Of a DNA stretch of 64,000 nucleotides, positions 29,686 through 39,257 are shown one piece after another. The notes beneath the pieces were generated by a model that worked only from the letters and a program-made list of their open reading frames with translations, was not told the DNA's origin and ran no database searches. Source of the stretch: Deltaproteobacteria bacterium. GTDB taxonomy: Bacteria > Desulfobacterota > Desulfarculia > Desulfarculales > Desulfarculaceae. Both the position numbers and the translations under genes were made by a program. The stretch lies in assembly GCA_020444205.1 (NCBI GenBank), contig JAHLLJ010000003.1:23743-87742 (forward strand), read 5' to 3'. The stretch's first letter is position 1. Every line of letters begins with the position of its first letter.

Positions 29686-30951
29686 ATGAATCGCAGCGGT
29701 TATTATCGCTGGTTGCTGATGGGCGCGGCGGTATGCGTGAAAATGATCATCAGCATCTACCAGTACTCCTGGTTCCTGTTCGCCTTTGCCATCGCCCAGG
29801 AAGAGGGCTGGTCCCCGCAGCAGTTGGGCCTCACCTTCACGGTGCTCATCTTGGCCGCCACCCTGGTGCAACCCTTTTCAGGCCTGTACGCCGACGCCGC
29901 CGGGCCCCGCAAGCCCTGCCTGCTGGCGGCCTGCCTGGTGGGCGCGGGCATGCTGGCCGCCTCCTACGCTGCCAGTCCTTGGGAGTTGTGCCTGTATTAC
30001 GGCTTGGGCGGCCTGGGCGTGGGGGCGCTGAACGGCATCTCCACCGCCACCTCCCTCAAGTGGTTTCCCCTTAAAAGGGGCCTGGCTACCGGGGTGGTGG
30101 AGTTTGGCTTTGGAGCCGGCACTTTGTTTTTCAACTTCTTCCTCCAGGACAGCCTGGAGCTTGTCGGTTGGCGGGAAACGTTTTGGTTCCTTTCGCTGGC
30201 CATGGCCGTGGTACTTGTGCCCCTGGCCCTGCTCTACTCCTACCCCCCCGCGGATTGGGAGCAGCGCCTGAGAGCCCGGCGGCCGGGAGGGCACGCCGCT
30301 TCGCGGCCCGCCTCGGCGCAGTACCGGCCGGTGCAGATGGTGGTCACCCACCAGTGGCAGATAATCTACCTGGGCTTTACCCTTATAATCGCCACAGTGC
30401 TGATGTTCGCCTCGCACCTGAAAATGATCGCCCAGGAATTCGGCATAAGCGGCTCGCTGTTCGCCTTCGTGATGGTGGCTTTTCCATTGGGCAATGGCTT
30501 CAGCCGCATTGTGGGCGGGCTGGTTTCGGACTACCTGGGCCGGGAAAGAACCATGCTGCTGTTCTTCAGCCTTTTGGGGCTGTGCATGCTGTCCCTGGGG
30601 CTTTTCGGCACCCAGCCATGGCTGTTCGTGGTAGTGGTGTTCTTGGCCGGGCTGTTGGGGGGCGCGCCCTTTGTGCTCTACGCGGCCATGGTGGGCGACT
30701 ATTTCGGGGCGGGCAACGCCACGGCCAACTGGGGGCTTACCATAACCGGCAAAGCCTGGGCCGGGCTTATCGCCGGATGGTTCAGCGGATTCTTGGTGTC
30801 CCTGTCGGGCACCTACCAGACCCCGCTCCTGGTGCTGGCCCTGTGTTGCTTTGTGGCCGCGGCTCTTTCCAGCCCCCGGCTGCTCAGGAATCCCGGCCCG
30901 CCGGGCCGCAACGCGGCTCCGGCCACGGCCGGGCCAGGCGGCCAAAGTTAA
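29686..30951 (+). CDS. MFS transporter (OFA-like)
   Basis: 12 TM pattern; SLKWFPLKRGLATGVVEFGFGAGTLFFNFFLQ. Confidence 0.87.
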   Translation: MNRSGYYRWLLMGAAVCVKMIISIYQYSWFLFAFAIAQEEGWSPQQLGLTFTVLILAATLVQPFSGLYADAAGPRKPCLLAACLVGAGMLAASYAASPWELCLYYGLGGLGVGALNGISTATSLKWFPLKRGLATGVVEFGFGAGTLFFNFFLQDSLELVGWRETFWFLSLAMAVVLVPLALLYSYPPADWEQRLRARRPGGHAASRPASAQYRPVQMVVTHQWQIIYLGFTLIIATVLMFASHLKMIAQEFGISGSLFAFVMVAFPLGNGFSRIVGGLVSDYLGRERTMLLFFSLLGLCMLSLGLFGTQPWLFVVVVFLAGLLGGAPFVLYAAMVGDYFGAGNATANWGLTITGKAWAGLIAGWFSGFLVSLSGTYQTPLLVLALCCFVAAALSSPRLLRNPGPPGRNAAPATAGPGGQS

Positions 30952-30980
30952 CCTGACGACTCTTGGCCAGGAGGATAATC

Positions 30981-31547
30981 ATGGCTGACAACGCCAAACC
31001 AATCATCGTGGGCATCACCGGAGCCAGTGGAGTCATTTACGGAGTGCGCCTGCTGGAGGTGCTGCGGGACCTGGGCCGAGAGACCCACCTGGTCATGAGC
31101 GACGCCGCCCGGCTTAACCTGACCATCGAGACCAAGTACCACCCCCACCAGGTGGAGTCGCTGGCCAGCAAGGTCTACCCGGTGGGAGATATGGCCGCGG
31201 CGGTTTCCAGCGGCTCGTTTCTCACCGAAGGCATGGTCATCGCTCCCTGCACCATTAAGACGCTTTCGGCGGTGGCCAACTCCTTTAACTACAACCTTAT
31301 CGTGCGCGCCGCCGACGTGTGCCTTAAGGAGCGCCGCCGGTTGGTGCTGATGGTGCGCGAGACTCCCCTGCACGCCGGGCATCTCAGGCTCATGTCCCAG
31401 GCGGTGGAGATAGGGGCCACCATCCTGCCGCCTATTCCGGCCTATTACCACGGCCCCCAGAGCATTGCCGACCTCATTGACCAGAGCGTGGGCAAGACCC
31501 TGGACTGTTTCGGCATTGAGCATCAACTATTCAAGCGCTGGTCATGA
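30981..31547 (+). CDS. ubiX: UbiX-family flavin prenyltransferase
   Basis: IIVGITGASGVIYGVRLLEVL; APCTIKTLSAVANSFNYNLIVRAADVCLKERRRLVLMVRETPLHAGHLRLM; RBS AGGAGG. Confidence 0.95.
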   Translation: MADNAKPIIVGITGASGVIYGVRLLEVLRDLGRETHLVMSDAARLNLTIETKYHPHQVESLASKVYPVGDMAAAVSSGSFLTEGMVIAPCTIKTLSAVANSFNYNLIVRAADVCLKERRRLVLMVRETPLHAGHLRLMSQAVEIGATILPPIPAYYHGPQSIADLIDQSVGKTLDCFGIEHQLFKRWS

Positions 31548-31572
31548 CCCGCGCCTCGCGAGGACAAAAGCA

Positions 31573-31968
31573 ATGAGCAAGAATAAAACCATTACCGCTG
31601 AAAATGCCCCCGCCGCGGTGGGCCCCTATAGCCACGCCTGCTGGGCGGGCGAGTTGTTGTTTGTGTCCGGTCAGCTGGGCCTGGACCCGGCCACCGGAGC
31701 CATGGCCGAGGGCGGGGTGGAGGCCCAGGCCAAACAGGCCATGCAAAACTTCCAAGCGGTGTTGAGCGCCGCGGGCCTGGGTTGGAACCAGGTGGTCAAG
31801 ACCACTATCTTCCTGCAGGACATGGCCGACTTCCCGGCGGTGAATGCAATTTACGCCGAGTACTTGTCGGCTGAGGAAGGCTATCCCGCCCGGGCCTGCG
31901 TGCAGGTGGCCAAGCTGCCCTTGGGCGGTTTGGTGGAGGTGGAGGGTGTGGCCCATGCCGCGCGCTAG
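31573..31968 (+). CDS. RidA-family (YjgF/YER057c) deaminase
   Basis: APAAVGPYSHACWAGELLFVSGQLGLDP; YFPARACVQVAKLPLGGLVEVE-type C-terminus. Confidence 0.93.
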   Translation: MSKNKTITAENAPAAVGPYSHACWAGELLFVSGQLGLDPATGAMAEGGVEAQAKQAMQNFQAVLSAAGLGWNQVVKTTIFLQDMADFPAVNAIYAEYLSAEEGYPARACVQVAKLPLGGLVEVEGVAHAAR

Positions 31969-32018
31969 GCGCATGGCGGGGAAGGCTTAGAGAAACTGTG
32001 GAAGGAAGGTGAACGCCA

Positions 32019-32657
32019 TTGCCGGAAAGGAAGGCAAGGTTGGACCCCAGAGAAATATTTGAAGATCTCAAACACCGGGTCGTCAGCCTGGACATAGAGC
32101 CGGAGGCCAATCTTAACCTGAGCGATCTGGCTGCCTACTACGGGGTCAGCCGTACCCCGGTGAAGGAAGCCATCATATACCTGGAGGCCGAAGACTGGGT
32201 ATACCGCAATGGCAATCACTTCACGGTCAGCCCCCTGACTCTGGACCGCATGCGCGACACCACCGAGATACGTCTGATTTTGGAGGTGGAGGCCAACGTA
32301 CTGGCTCTGAGACGCATGACTCCGGATACCTTGGCCATCTTGGACCGGATCCTGGAAAAAATATCCAACCTGGACAAGGTGGAGGACAACCAGGAGTTGT
32401 CGCGCTTGGACACGGAGTTTCACCGCGTGCTCTACCAGGCCACGGGCAACAAGCAACTGGCCGCCCTGCTGGAGCGCATGCTCTCCGGTTATCTGCGTTT
32501 TTGGCGCTCCCGGCCGAAGAACGTCATGAGCGGCAGCTTTTTTCATCAGGCCCAAGAAATCATCAAGGCCATCAAGGACAAGGACGAGGCCAAGCTGCGC
32601 GAGCTGAGTGTGACTCATATTATGCAGTCGATGAACGCCATCATGGGCATGTACTAG
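32019..32657 (+). CDS. GntR-family regulator (FCD domain)
   Basis: LSDLAAYYGVSRTPVKEAIIYLEAEDWVYRNGNHFTV winged HTH and helical FCD C-terminus. Confidence 0.88.
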   Translation: MPERKARLDPREIFEDLKHRVVSLDIEPEANLNLSDLAAYYGVSRTPVKEAIIYLEAEDWVYRNGNHFTVSPLTLDRMRDTTEIRLILEVEANVLALRRMTPDTLAILDRILEKISNLDKVEDNQELSRLDTEFHRVLYQATGNKQLAALLERMLSGYLRFWRSRPKNVMSGSFFHQAQEIIKAIKDKDEAKLRELSVTHIMQSMNAIMGMY

Positions 32658-32784
32658 CCCGGCTTCGCTAGAGGCCGCATGGCTGCGTTGCGGGTTTTGC
32701 TCACCTCCTCGACGTATTACGATATACGCCTGCGGGTTTCGCTCACCCGACGCCCTTGCCCTGCGTCCTCTGACTGTGCCGGGT
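32658..32784. repeat. Dispersed palindromic repeat, copy B
   Basis: CCCGGCTTCGCTAGAGGCCGCATGGCTGCGTTG...GACGTATTACGATATACGCCTGCGG...CGCCCTTGCCCTGCG...CTGTGCCGGGT; begins immediately after gntR stop. Confidence 0.8.
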
Positions 32785-32876
32785 CCGGCTTCGCCAGGCA
32801 GCGCCATGGCGCGTTACTAGCGTCACTCGGTCCTCGGCGTATGTAAAAATACGCCTGCGTCCCTCTCTCGGTAACG
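32785..32876. repeat. Dispersed palindromic repeat, copy C (tandem to B, truncated)
   Basis: CCGGCTTCGCCAGGC...CATGGCGCGTT...CACTCGGTCCTCGGCGTATGTAAAAATACGCCTGCGTCCCTC; near-identical core to copy A. Confidence 0.8.
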
Positions 32877-33800
32877 CTAATCCAGGGCCAGGGTGAGCCC
32901 CACGGTGGTGAAGGGGCAGCGCGCGCCCAGGCGGTTGCGCATCACCTGCTGGGCCAGGGCGCCGGTGCAGTGCATGGGCAGCACCAAGCCGGGGTTTTCT
33001 TCGATGAGACCGGCCACGATGCCTTCCAGTTGCTTAGTATCCAGGAAATTCAGATGCAGCCCGCCTACCAAGGCGTACAGGGGCACCCCGGGGCAGATGG
33101 CCTGGGCCGCGGCGATGGTGTTGAACACTCCGGCGTGGCAGCAGCCGGTGATCACCACCAGGCCCCGCCCGGCCAGGTTTATCACCAAGGCCTGGTCGTC
33201 CTCCAGGGAGTCGGGCTGCCACTGGCCGTCTTGACGGCGCAGGCCGCCGGGCCAAAGCACGTCGCGCGAGCTTTGCCTGGGGATGCCTCCGCTCACCCAC
33301 AGGCCCGGCCCCAACTGGGTGGGCCGGTCGGCCAGGATGGGCTGGCTGCCCAGCCAGGTGGCGATTTCTTCCTGGTTGAGAACCCAAGGGCCGGCCACGC
33401 CGCCTCCTGCCTGGCGCACTCCCCGCTCACCGAAGGAACGGGGGTGGGTGACCAAGGGGGTGCGCAGGTTGTACTTGGCGGCCAGGTAGGATAGGCCGCC
33501 GTAGTGATCTATATGCCCGTGGCTGAGCACCAGATAGTCGGCCTGATTGGGGTCGATGCCCAGTATTTCCAGGTTATGGGGCAGTATGGTGCCGCCTCGG
33601 CCGAAATCGTAGAGCATGCGCACCGTCTCGCCGTCAGAGCCTTCCACCTCCAGCCAGGCGGAAAAGCCCTGGGCGGCCAGCAGCATGGACTTGGGGCCGG
33701 GCTGGGGATAGTGCAAAGGGCCCTGGCTGGATAAAAAGACGTCCACGTTGTTGTCGACCACCACGGTAAAGCTAAGGCGTACAGCTTGCTCGGCGGGCAC
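32877..33800 (-). CDS. MBL-fold metallo-hydrolase
   Basis: LVLSHGHIDHYGGLSYL (HxHxDH); VITGCCHAGVFNTI; similar to dihydropterin/RFAP-synthase-like MBL proteins. Confidence 0.85.
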   Translation of the reverse strand: MPAEQAVRLSFTVVVDNNVDVFLSSQGPLHYPQPGPKSMLLAAQGFSAWLEVEGSDGETVRMLYDFGRGGTILPHNLEILGIDPNQADYLVLSHGHIDHYGGLSYLAAKYNLRTPLVTHPRSFGERGVRQAGGGVAGPWVLNQEEIATWLGSQPILADRPTQLGPGLWVSGGIPRQSSRDVLWPGGLRRQDGQWQPDSLEDDQALVINLAGRGLVVITGCCHAGVFNTIAAAQAICPGVPLYALVGGLHLNFLDTKQLEGIVAGLIEENPGLVLPMHCTGALAQQVMRNRLGARCPFTTVGLTLALD

Positions 33801-33875
33801 GGCGTTTCTCCCGGTAAAAGGCGGGGCAGGCCCGGCGAACCGGGCCCACCCCGTGGGGGGGCTAATGCAAAAGAG

Positions 33876-34850
33876 CTACTTGATCCAGCCCTTTTCCTTG
33901 TAATACTTCACCGCGCCCGGGTGCATGGGGATGCCGATGTCCTTGGCCATGTCCTCACGCTTGCCCAAGCGCATGGCCTTGATCATCTTGCCGTAGCGGT
34001 CAAAGTTCTGGTCGATGCTCTTGACGATGGCATAGGCCACCTCGTCGGGCATGTCCTTGCTGGCGATGACCGTCACGTTGGCGATGATGCCGGGCATCTC
34101 CTGGTCGATGCCGGGGTAGCAGCCCTTGGGCAGGGTGTAGGGCTCCAGGCCCTTGTGCTTGCTGACCAGGGTGTCGATGACCTCCTTGGAAAGAGGCAGC
34201 ATCTTGATCTTGCGCTGGCTTCCCGCGTTAACGATGGGCGGGGCGGGATAGGCCATGGCGCCGTAGAAGATGGCGTCAATATGGCCGTCGATGAACTGCT
34301 TGCCCGCTTCGGCAAAGCTCAAAAAGCGGGTGTCGATGCTCTTGAAACTCATGCCGTAGGCTTCCAGCACGTAGCGCGAGACCACCGAGATGGCGCTGCC
34401 CTTGGGGCCGGGGGTGACCTTCTTGCCCTTGAGCTGGGCAATACTGTCTATGCCCGAGTCGGCGCGCACCACGATCTGGGTGGGCTCGGGGAAAATGACC
34501 GCCAGCCCACGGATGTTGGTGAGCTTGCCTTGCTTTTTAAAGTACTCGATGCCCTGCCAGGCTTCGGCCGCGGTGGTGGAAAAACTGAAAGCGGCGTTGA
34601 TCTTACCGGCGTTGGTGGCGATGACGTTGGCCGCCCCGCCAATGGGCATGGTGGAACCCTTGAGCTTGGGGTTGGCCTTGATGGTGTCTTCCACCATGGC
34701 CGTGCCCAAGGCCTGCCACACACCTCCGGCCGGGGCGGTGCCCCAACGAATGTCGTAGGCTCGCGCGTCCTGCGCTCCCACGCTCAAGATGCCCACGGCC
34801 AGGAGCAGGCTCAGGGCCAGGCTGGTTGCCAACCATTTTTTAGCTGCCAT
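33876..34850 (-). CDS. TAXI-family TRAP transporter solute receptor
   Basis: Signal peptide; YDIRWGTAPAGGVWQALGTAMVEDTIKANP; C-terminal MHPGAVKYYKEKGWIK. Confidence 0.9.
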   Translation of the reverse strand: MAAKKWLATSLALSLLLAVGILSVGAQDARAYDIRWGTAPAGGVWQALGTAMVEDTIKANPKLKGSTMPIGGAANVIATNAGKINAAFSFSTTAAEAWQGIEYFKKQGKLTNIRGLAVIFPEPTQIVVRADSGIDSIAQLKGKKVTPGPKGSAISVVSRYVLEAYGMSFKSIDTRFLSFAEAGKQFIDGHIDAIFYGAMAYPAPPIVNAGSQRKIKMLPLSKEVIDTLVSKHKGLEPYTLPKGCYPGIDQEMPGIIANVTVIASKDMPDEVAYAIVKSIDQNFDRYGKMIKAMRLGKREDMAKDIGIPMHPGAVKYYKEKGWIK

Positions 34851-34863
34851 GACGGCCTCCTTA

Positions 34864-36774
34864 CTATTCGGGAATTACGGTTAAGGGGGATTTTTTTCTC
34901 CGGTATAGCTGCCAAAGCACCAGCAGGGCCAAAAGGGCCAGCCCAACCAGGCTGTATGCCTTTACCGGCATGATCAACAAAATGCCGATTACAAAAGCCA
35001 GGCCGCGCTCGGGGGCGTTGAGCTTGCCCAGCAGGTAGCCCACCCCGGACACCGCAAAGCAGCCCGCGCCCACGATGGCGGTGCTCATGTCCAAGGCCAT
35101 CTTGCCGATGGGGCCCTCCAAGAGCAGGCTCTGCTCATAGGCAAACATGAAAGGCACCACAAAGGCAACAATGCCTATGCGGGTGGCGGTCCAGCCGGTT
35201 TTCCAGCCGTCGGCTCCGGCTATGGCCGCGGCGGTAAAGGCCGCGGCGGCCACCGGCGGGGATATGAGCGACAGGCAGGAGAAGTAAAAGGCGAACAAGT
35301 GGGCCACGTGGGCGGGAAGGCCCATGGCCATCAGGGCGGGTATTACCGTGGCCACTTGCACAATGTAGGCCGGGGTGGTGGGCATACCCGCGCCCAAAAC
35401 CAGGGCGATGACCATGGCCATCAAAAGGCCTAGAAGCAGGTGTCCTCCAGCCAGGTCCACAAACACGGTGCCCAGGCGGTTGCCCAGACCGGTGAGGTCC
35501 ACGCTGCCCACGATGATGCCCGCTGCCGCGGTGGAGATGGTCACGATGAGCATGCCTCTGCAGCCCGCTTCCAGGGCGTCGAGTATGCCCGCCGCGTTGA
35601 GGCGGGTGGTGGGCCGGAATTGGCAGATGACCAGGGCCGAGACCACGCCCACCCCTCCGGCCAGGCTGGGGGTGTAGCCCGCCACCAGCATGTAGACCAG
35701 CAAGCCCAGGGGAATGAGCATGTGGCCATAGTCGCGCATGGTCTGGCTGGGGGTGACGTCCACCTTGAGGCCGGGCAGGCGGTGCTTGCGGGCCTCCAGG
35801 TCCACGGTGATGAACACGCTGATGAAATAAAGCACCGCCGGGAACAGGGCATAGTAGATGATGGTGGAATAGGGGATGCCCGAAAAGGCGCTCATCACAA
35901 AGGCCGCCGCGCCCATTACCGGAGGCATGAGCTGCCCGCCGCAGGAGGCCACCGCCTCTACCGCTCCGGCAAACTCGGGGCGGTAGCCCGCGTTTTTCAT
36001 CATGGGGATGGTCACCACGCCGGTGGTGGCCACGTTGGCCGCGCCGCTGCCGGTGATGGTGCCCATTAGCGAGCTGGCCACTACCGCCACCTTGGCCGGG
36101 CCGCCCACCATGTTGCCGGTGAGGGTGGTGGCCAGGTTGCTGAAAAGCTTGGCCCCGCCGCTGTGCAAAAGCACCGCGCCGAAGATCACGAACAGGGCGA
36201 TCTCGGTGGCTGACACTCCCAGGGGGATGCCGAAGATACCGCCCAGGGACAGGTAGTTGAAGTCCACTATGTCGCTGAAGGTCAGGGGAGAGGTGTGGAA
36301 AGCTCCCCAAAGATAGGGTCCGGCAAAGGGATAAAGTAAAAAGGCCAGCACCACGAAGAACAGGCCTTTGTTGAACATGCGCCGGGTGGCCTCCAGCACG
36401 ATGAGCACCACGGCGATGCCCAGGATCATCTCCCAGGCCGAGAGTTTGCTGATGAGCGGGAAGCGCTCCTCGGTGACCCAGTCGTAGTTGAACACCAGAT
36501 AGGCCGTGGCCGCGGCGGAGAAGGCCAAGAATATCCAGTCAAGCCAAGAGGGGCGGGGCTTGCTTTTGGCTTTTATCAGGCCGGGCCGCACCAAGAACAG
36601 GAGGATCAGGCCCAGGCCCAAGTGAATGGAACGTTGAATCAAGGCATCAAAGGCCCCGAACAGGGCGGTGTATATCTGGAACAGGGCCAGCACCAAGGCC
36701 ACCAGGGTGGCGCATTTGGCTTCCCAGGATTTGCCGCCCCAATACTCACGCCAGCTTTTGCGCTGCTCAATCAC
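34864..36774 (-). CDS. TRAP transporter fused permease
   Basis: TM-rich; SGAANVATTGVVTIPMMKNAGYRPEFAGAVEAVASCGGQLMPPVMGAAAFVM; probable GTG start 36774 overlapping upstream TGA (GTGA) with RBS AGGAAC. Confidence 0.92.
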   Translation of the reverse strand: MIEQRKSWREYWGGKSWEAKCATLVALVLALFQIYTALFGAFDALIQRSIHLGLGLILLFLVRPGLIKAKSKPRPSWLDWIFLAFSAAATAYLVFNYDWVTEERFPLISKLSAWEMILGIAVVLIVLEATRRMFNKGLFFVVLAFLLYPFAGPYLWGAFHTSPLTFSDIVDFNYLSLGGIFGIPLGVSATEIALFVIFGAVLLHSGGAKLFSNLATTLTGNMVGGPAKVAVVASSLMGTITGSGAANVATTGVVTIPMMKNAGYRPEFAGAVEAVASCGGQLMPPVMGAAAFVMSAFSGIPYSTIIYYALFPAVLYFISVFITVDLEARKHRLPGLKVDVTPSQTMRDYGHMLIPLGLLVYMLVAGYTPSLAGGVGVVSALVICQFRPTTRLNAAGILDALEAGCRGMLIVTISTAAAGIIVGSVDLTGLGNRLGTVFVDLAGGHLLLGLLMAMVIALVLGAGMPTTPAYIVQVATVIPALMAMGLPAHVAHLFAFYFSCLSLISPPVAAAAFTAAAIAGADGWKTGWTATRIGIVAFVVPFMFAYEQSLLLEGPIGKMALDMSTAIVGAGCFAVSGVGYLLGKLNAPERGLAFVIGILLIMPVKAYSLVGLALLALLVLWQLYRRKKSPLTVIPE

Positions 36775-39029
36775 GGGTTGCCGTTCCTTTGCTCCCGCCG
36801 CCGGCGGTTGAGAATCTGCCACAGGGTTTCAGCGGAAACCGGGTTGCGATAGGTGTACTCGCCCAGGGCGGCGGCCACCGCGTTGTGCACTGCCGGGGCG
36901 GTGGGCAACAGGGCGGGCTCGGCCACGCCCTTGGCTCCGTAGGGGCCGGTGGGCTCGGGCTCCTCCACCACGCGCACCACCACCTCGGGAGCGGGCCAGG
37001 CGTGGGGGAGCTTGTAGTCCAGGAAGTGGGGGTTGGTGATGCGTCCTTTGTCCAAGAGCACTTCTTCGCTGAGCGCGTAGCCCAGGCCCATCATGGACGC
37101 GCCTTGGATCTGGGCGGCCAGGTTCACCGGGTGGATCACCTTGCCCACGTCATGGCAAGCCACCAGGCGCAGCACCTCGATGCGGCCGGTGAGCTTTTCC
37201 AACGCCACCTGCACCGCGTGCACCGCAAAGGCATAGGTGGCATAAGGCGCGCCCTGGCCGGTTTCCGGATCAAGCTTGCGGGTGGGCGGGTCAAAGGTGC
37301 CCTCCACCTGCAAGGGCTCGCTTAAAAAGCGCGCCGCCGCCTGTTCCAGGGAGAGGCTATCGCCGTCCACCCTCAGACAGCCGTCTTGCCAGCCAACCTC
37401 GCCGGAGGCCGTGGCCTGTTTGGCCAGCTCCACCAGGCGCTCGCGCATGGCCGCTCCGGCCCTTTTCACCGAGCTGCCCACCACATAGGTGAGGCGGCTG
37501 GCGGTGGAGGTACCGCTATTAGGGCAGGCCGCGGTGTCCCCGGCCAATATATCCACCTGAGTGGGCTCCAGGCCCAACTCCTGGGCGGCGATCATGGCCA
37601 TGGTGGTTGATGCGCCCTGGCCGCCGTCGCCGGTGCCGATCCTCAGGCTAATCGAACCATTGGGGCTAAGAATGATGCGGGCCACCCCCGGGTTGGGTAG
37701 GCCGGTAAGGCCGATGCCGTAGTGAGTGGAGCCCATGCCCCAGGCAGTGAGCCAGTCCGGGTCGCTTTCCCGGGGGTGGGGAGGAAGCTCGCTTTTGGCC
37801 TGCTCCACCTGGTCCAGGCATTGGCTCATGCCTACCGAGGCGGTGAGCTGTTGCCCGGCGGCGGTGCTGTCGCCGGGCTTGAGGAAGTTGATGCGCCTGA
37901 TCTCGGCCGGGGTCTTGCCGCAGGCGGCGGCCAACAGATCCATCTGGCACTCGTGGGCAATGGCCACCTGGGGCACCCCAAAGCCGCGCATGGCTCCGCA
38001 CACCGGGTTGTTGGTGTAGGCCAGGCGGGCGTGCACCTCAACGTTAGGCAGGTTATAAGGCCCGGCGCAGTGCACCACCGAGCGGGTGATGATGGAGGGG
38101 CCGTAAGAGGCGTAGCAGCCGGTGTCGGCCAGAATCTCGGTTTTTATGGCCTTTAGGCGGCCGTCCTGGTCCGCCCCGGTGGTCATGGTCACCACCATGG
38201 GGTGGCGCTTGGTGCTTACCTGAAAGGACTCCTCGCGGCTGTAGGTCATGCGCGCCGGGCGGCCGGTGAAAAAGGTGGCCATGGCGCAGTAGTAGCCCGG
38301 TGAGAGGCATTGTTTGTCCCCAAAGTAGCCGCCCATGGTGGCGCAGATGATGCGTAGGCGCTCTGGCGGCAGGCCCAGCACCCGGCCCAGCTCGCCTTGC
38401 TCAAAGTGGGCGTGCTTGGTGGGCAGCTTGACCACCAGCACATCGCCTTCCCACCAGGACAGACCGGCCTCGGGCTCCAAATAGGCGTGCTCCATCATCT
38501 GAGTGCGATAGGTGCGCTCAATGACGATGTCGCAATCTTGCAGAGCATCCGCGCCCCGGCCCTTGCGCAGGCTGCGGGTGAACACCAGGTTGGCCTCGCC
38601 GTTGACCACCGGCGCGCCGGGGGCCAGGGAGTCCTCGGCGCTGAATACGCCGGGCAGCTTGGCGAAGCTCGGCTTGATAAGCTCGACGGCGGCCTGGGCC
38701 TCTTCCAAGGTCTTGGCGGCCACCAGGGCCAGGGGATCGCCCACCCGGCGTACCTTGTCAAAGCACATCACCGGCTCGTCCTTGATGCGCGGGCCCACCA
38801 GGCGCTCGCCGGGTATGTCGTCCGCGGTCCACACCCCCTTCACGCCTGGCGCGGCCTTGGCCGCGGAGGTGTCTATGCCTTTTAGCTCGGCATGGGGCTC
38901 ATGGGAGCGGGCCACGGCCAGGTGCAGGGCGCCTTCGGGCTGGTGGTCCCCTGCATAACGGACCTTGCCGGTTACCTTGTCCCAGGCATCGGGTTTGAGA
39001 ACTGGACGGCCAATGCTGTCAATGGCCAT
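36771..39029 (-). CDS. Xanthine dehydrogenase/aldehyde oxidase family molybdopterin-binding (large) subunit
   Basis: VTGKVRYAGDHQPEGALHLAVARSHEPHA; GGYFGDKQ; CGAMRGFGVPQ; GAKGVAEPALLPTAPAVHNAVAAALG. Confidence 0.92.
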   Translation of the reverse strand: MAIDSIGRPVLKPDAWDKVTGKVRYAGDHQPEGALHLAVARSHEPHAELKGIDTSAAKAAPGVKGVWTADDIPGERLVGPRIKDEPVMCFDKVRRVGDPLALVAAKTLEEAQAAVELIKPSFAKLPGVFSAEDSLAPGAPVVNGEANLVFTRSLRKGRGADALQDCDIVIERTYRTQMMEHAYLEPEAGLSWWEGDVLVVKLPTKHAHFEQGELGRVLGLPPERLRIICATMGGYFGDKQCLSPGYYCAMATFFTGRPARMTYSREESFQVSTKRHPMVVTMTTGADQDGRLKAIKTEILADTGCYASYGPSIITRSVVHCAGPYNLPNVEVHARLAYTNNPVCGAMRGFGVPQVAIAHECQMDLLAAACGKTPAEIRRINFLKPGDSTAAGQQLTASVGMSQCLDQVEQAKSELPPHPRESDPDWLTAWGMGSTHYGIGLTGLPNPGVARIILSPNGSISLRIGTGDGGQGASTTMAMIAAQELGLEPTQVDILAGDTAACPNSGTSTASRLTYVVGSSVKRAGAAMRERLVELAKQATASGEVGWQDGCLRVDGDSLSLEQAAARFLSEPLQVEGTFDPPTRKLDPETGQGAPYATYAFAVHAVQVALEKLTGRIEVLRLVACHDVGKVIHPVNLAAQIQGASMMGLGYALSEEVLLDKGRITNPHFLDYKLPHAWPAPEVVVRVVEEPEPTGPYGAKGVAEPALLPTAPAVHNAVAAALGEYTYRNPVSAETLWQILNRRRREQRNGNP

Positions 39030-39256
39030 CAGCTCTCCTCCTCAACGGGGCGGTAGATGGTTTCCTTGGTGAGCCCGCCGGGCACCTTGGCCACCGCGGC
39101 CGAATTGGCGTTGCCGGTTATCACCAGGGGACTGTTCTCTTTGTAGAAGTACACGCCGCAAAAGGGGCAGTGCAGCTCCACCGGCAGGGAGTAGAGCAGC
39201 ATGTCCGCGTAATACTCGCGGCCGCAGGAGGGACAGGTAACGCTGAAGATGTCCAT
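39029..39256 (-). CDS. Small double-CxxC zinc-ribbon protein (75 aa), UbiD-associated
   Basis: VTCPSCGREYYADMLLYSLPVELHCPFCGVYFYKENSP; paralogous to 29349-29531; TGATG overlap with next CDS. Confidence 0.8.
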   Translation of the reverse strand: MDIFSVTCPSCGREYYADMLLYSLPVELHCPFCGVYFYKENSPLVITGNANSAAVAKVPGGLTKETIYRPVEEES

Positions 39257-39257
39257 C

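Noticed and set aside
28254-29687. 477-aa - strand ORF antisense to ubiD
   Set aside because: GC-skew shadow ORF opposite a well-supported UbiD gene.
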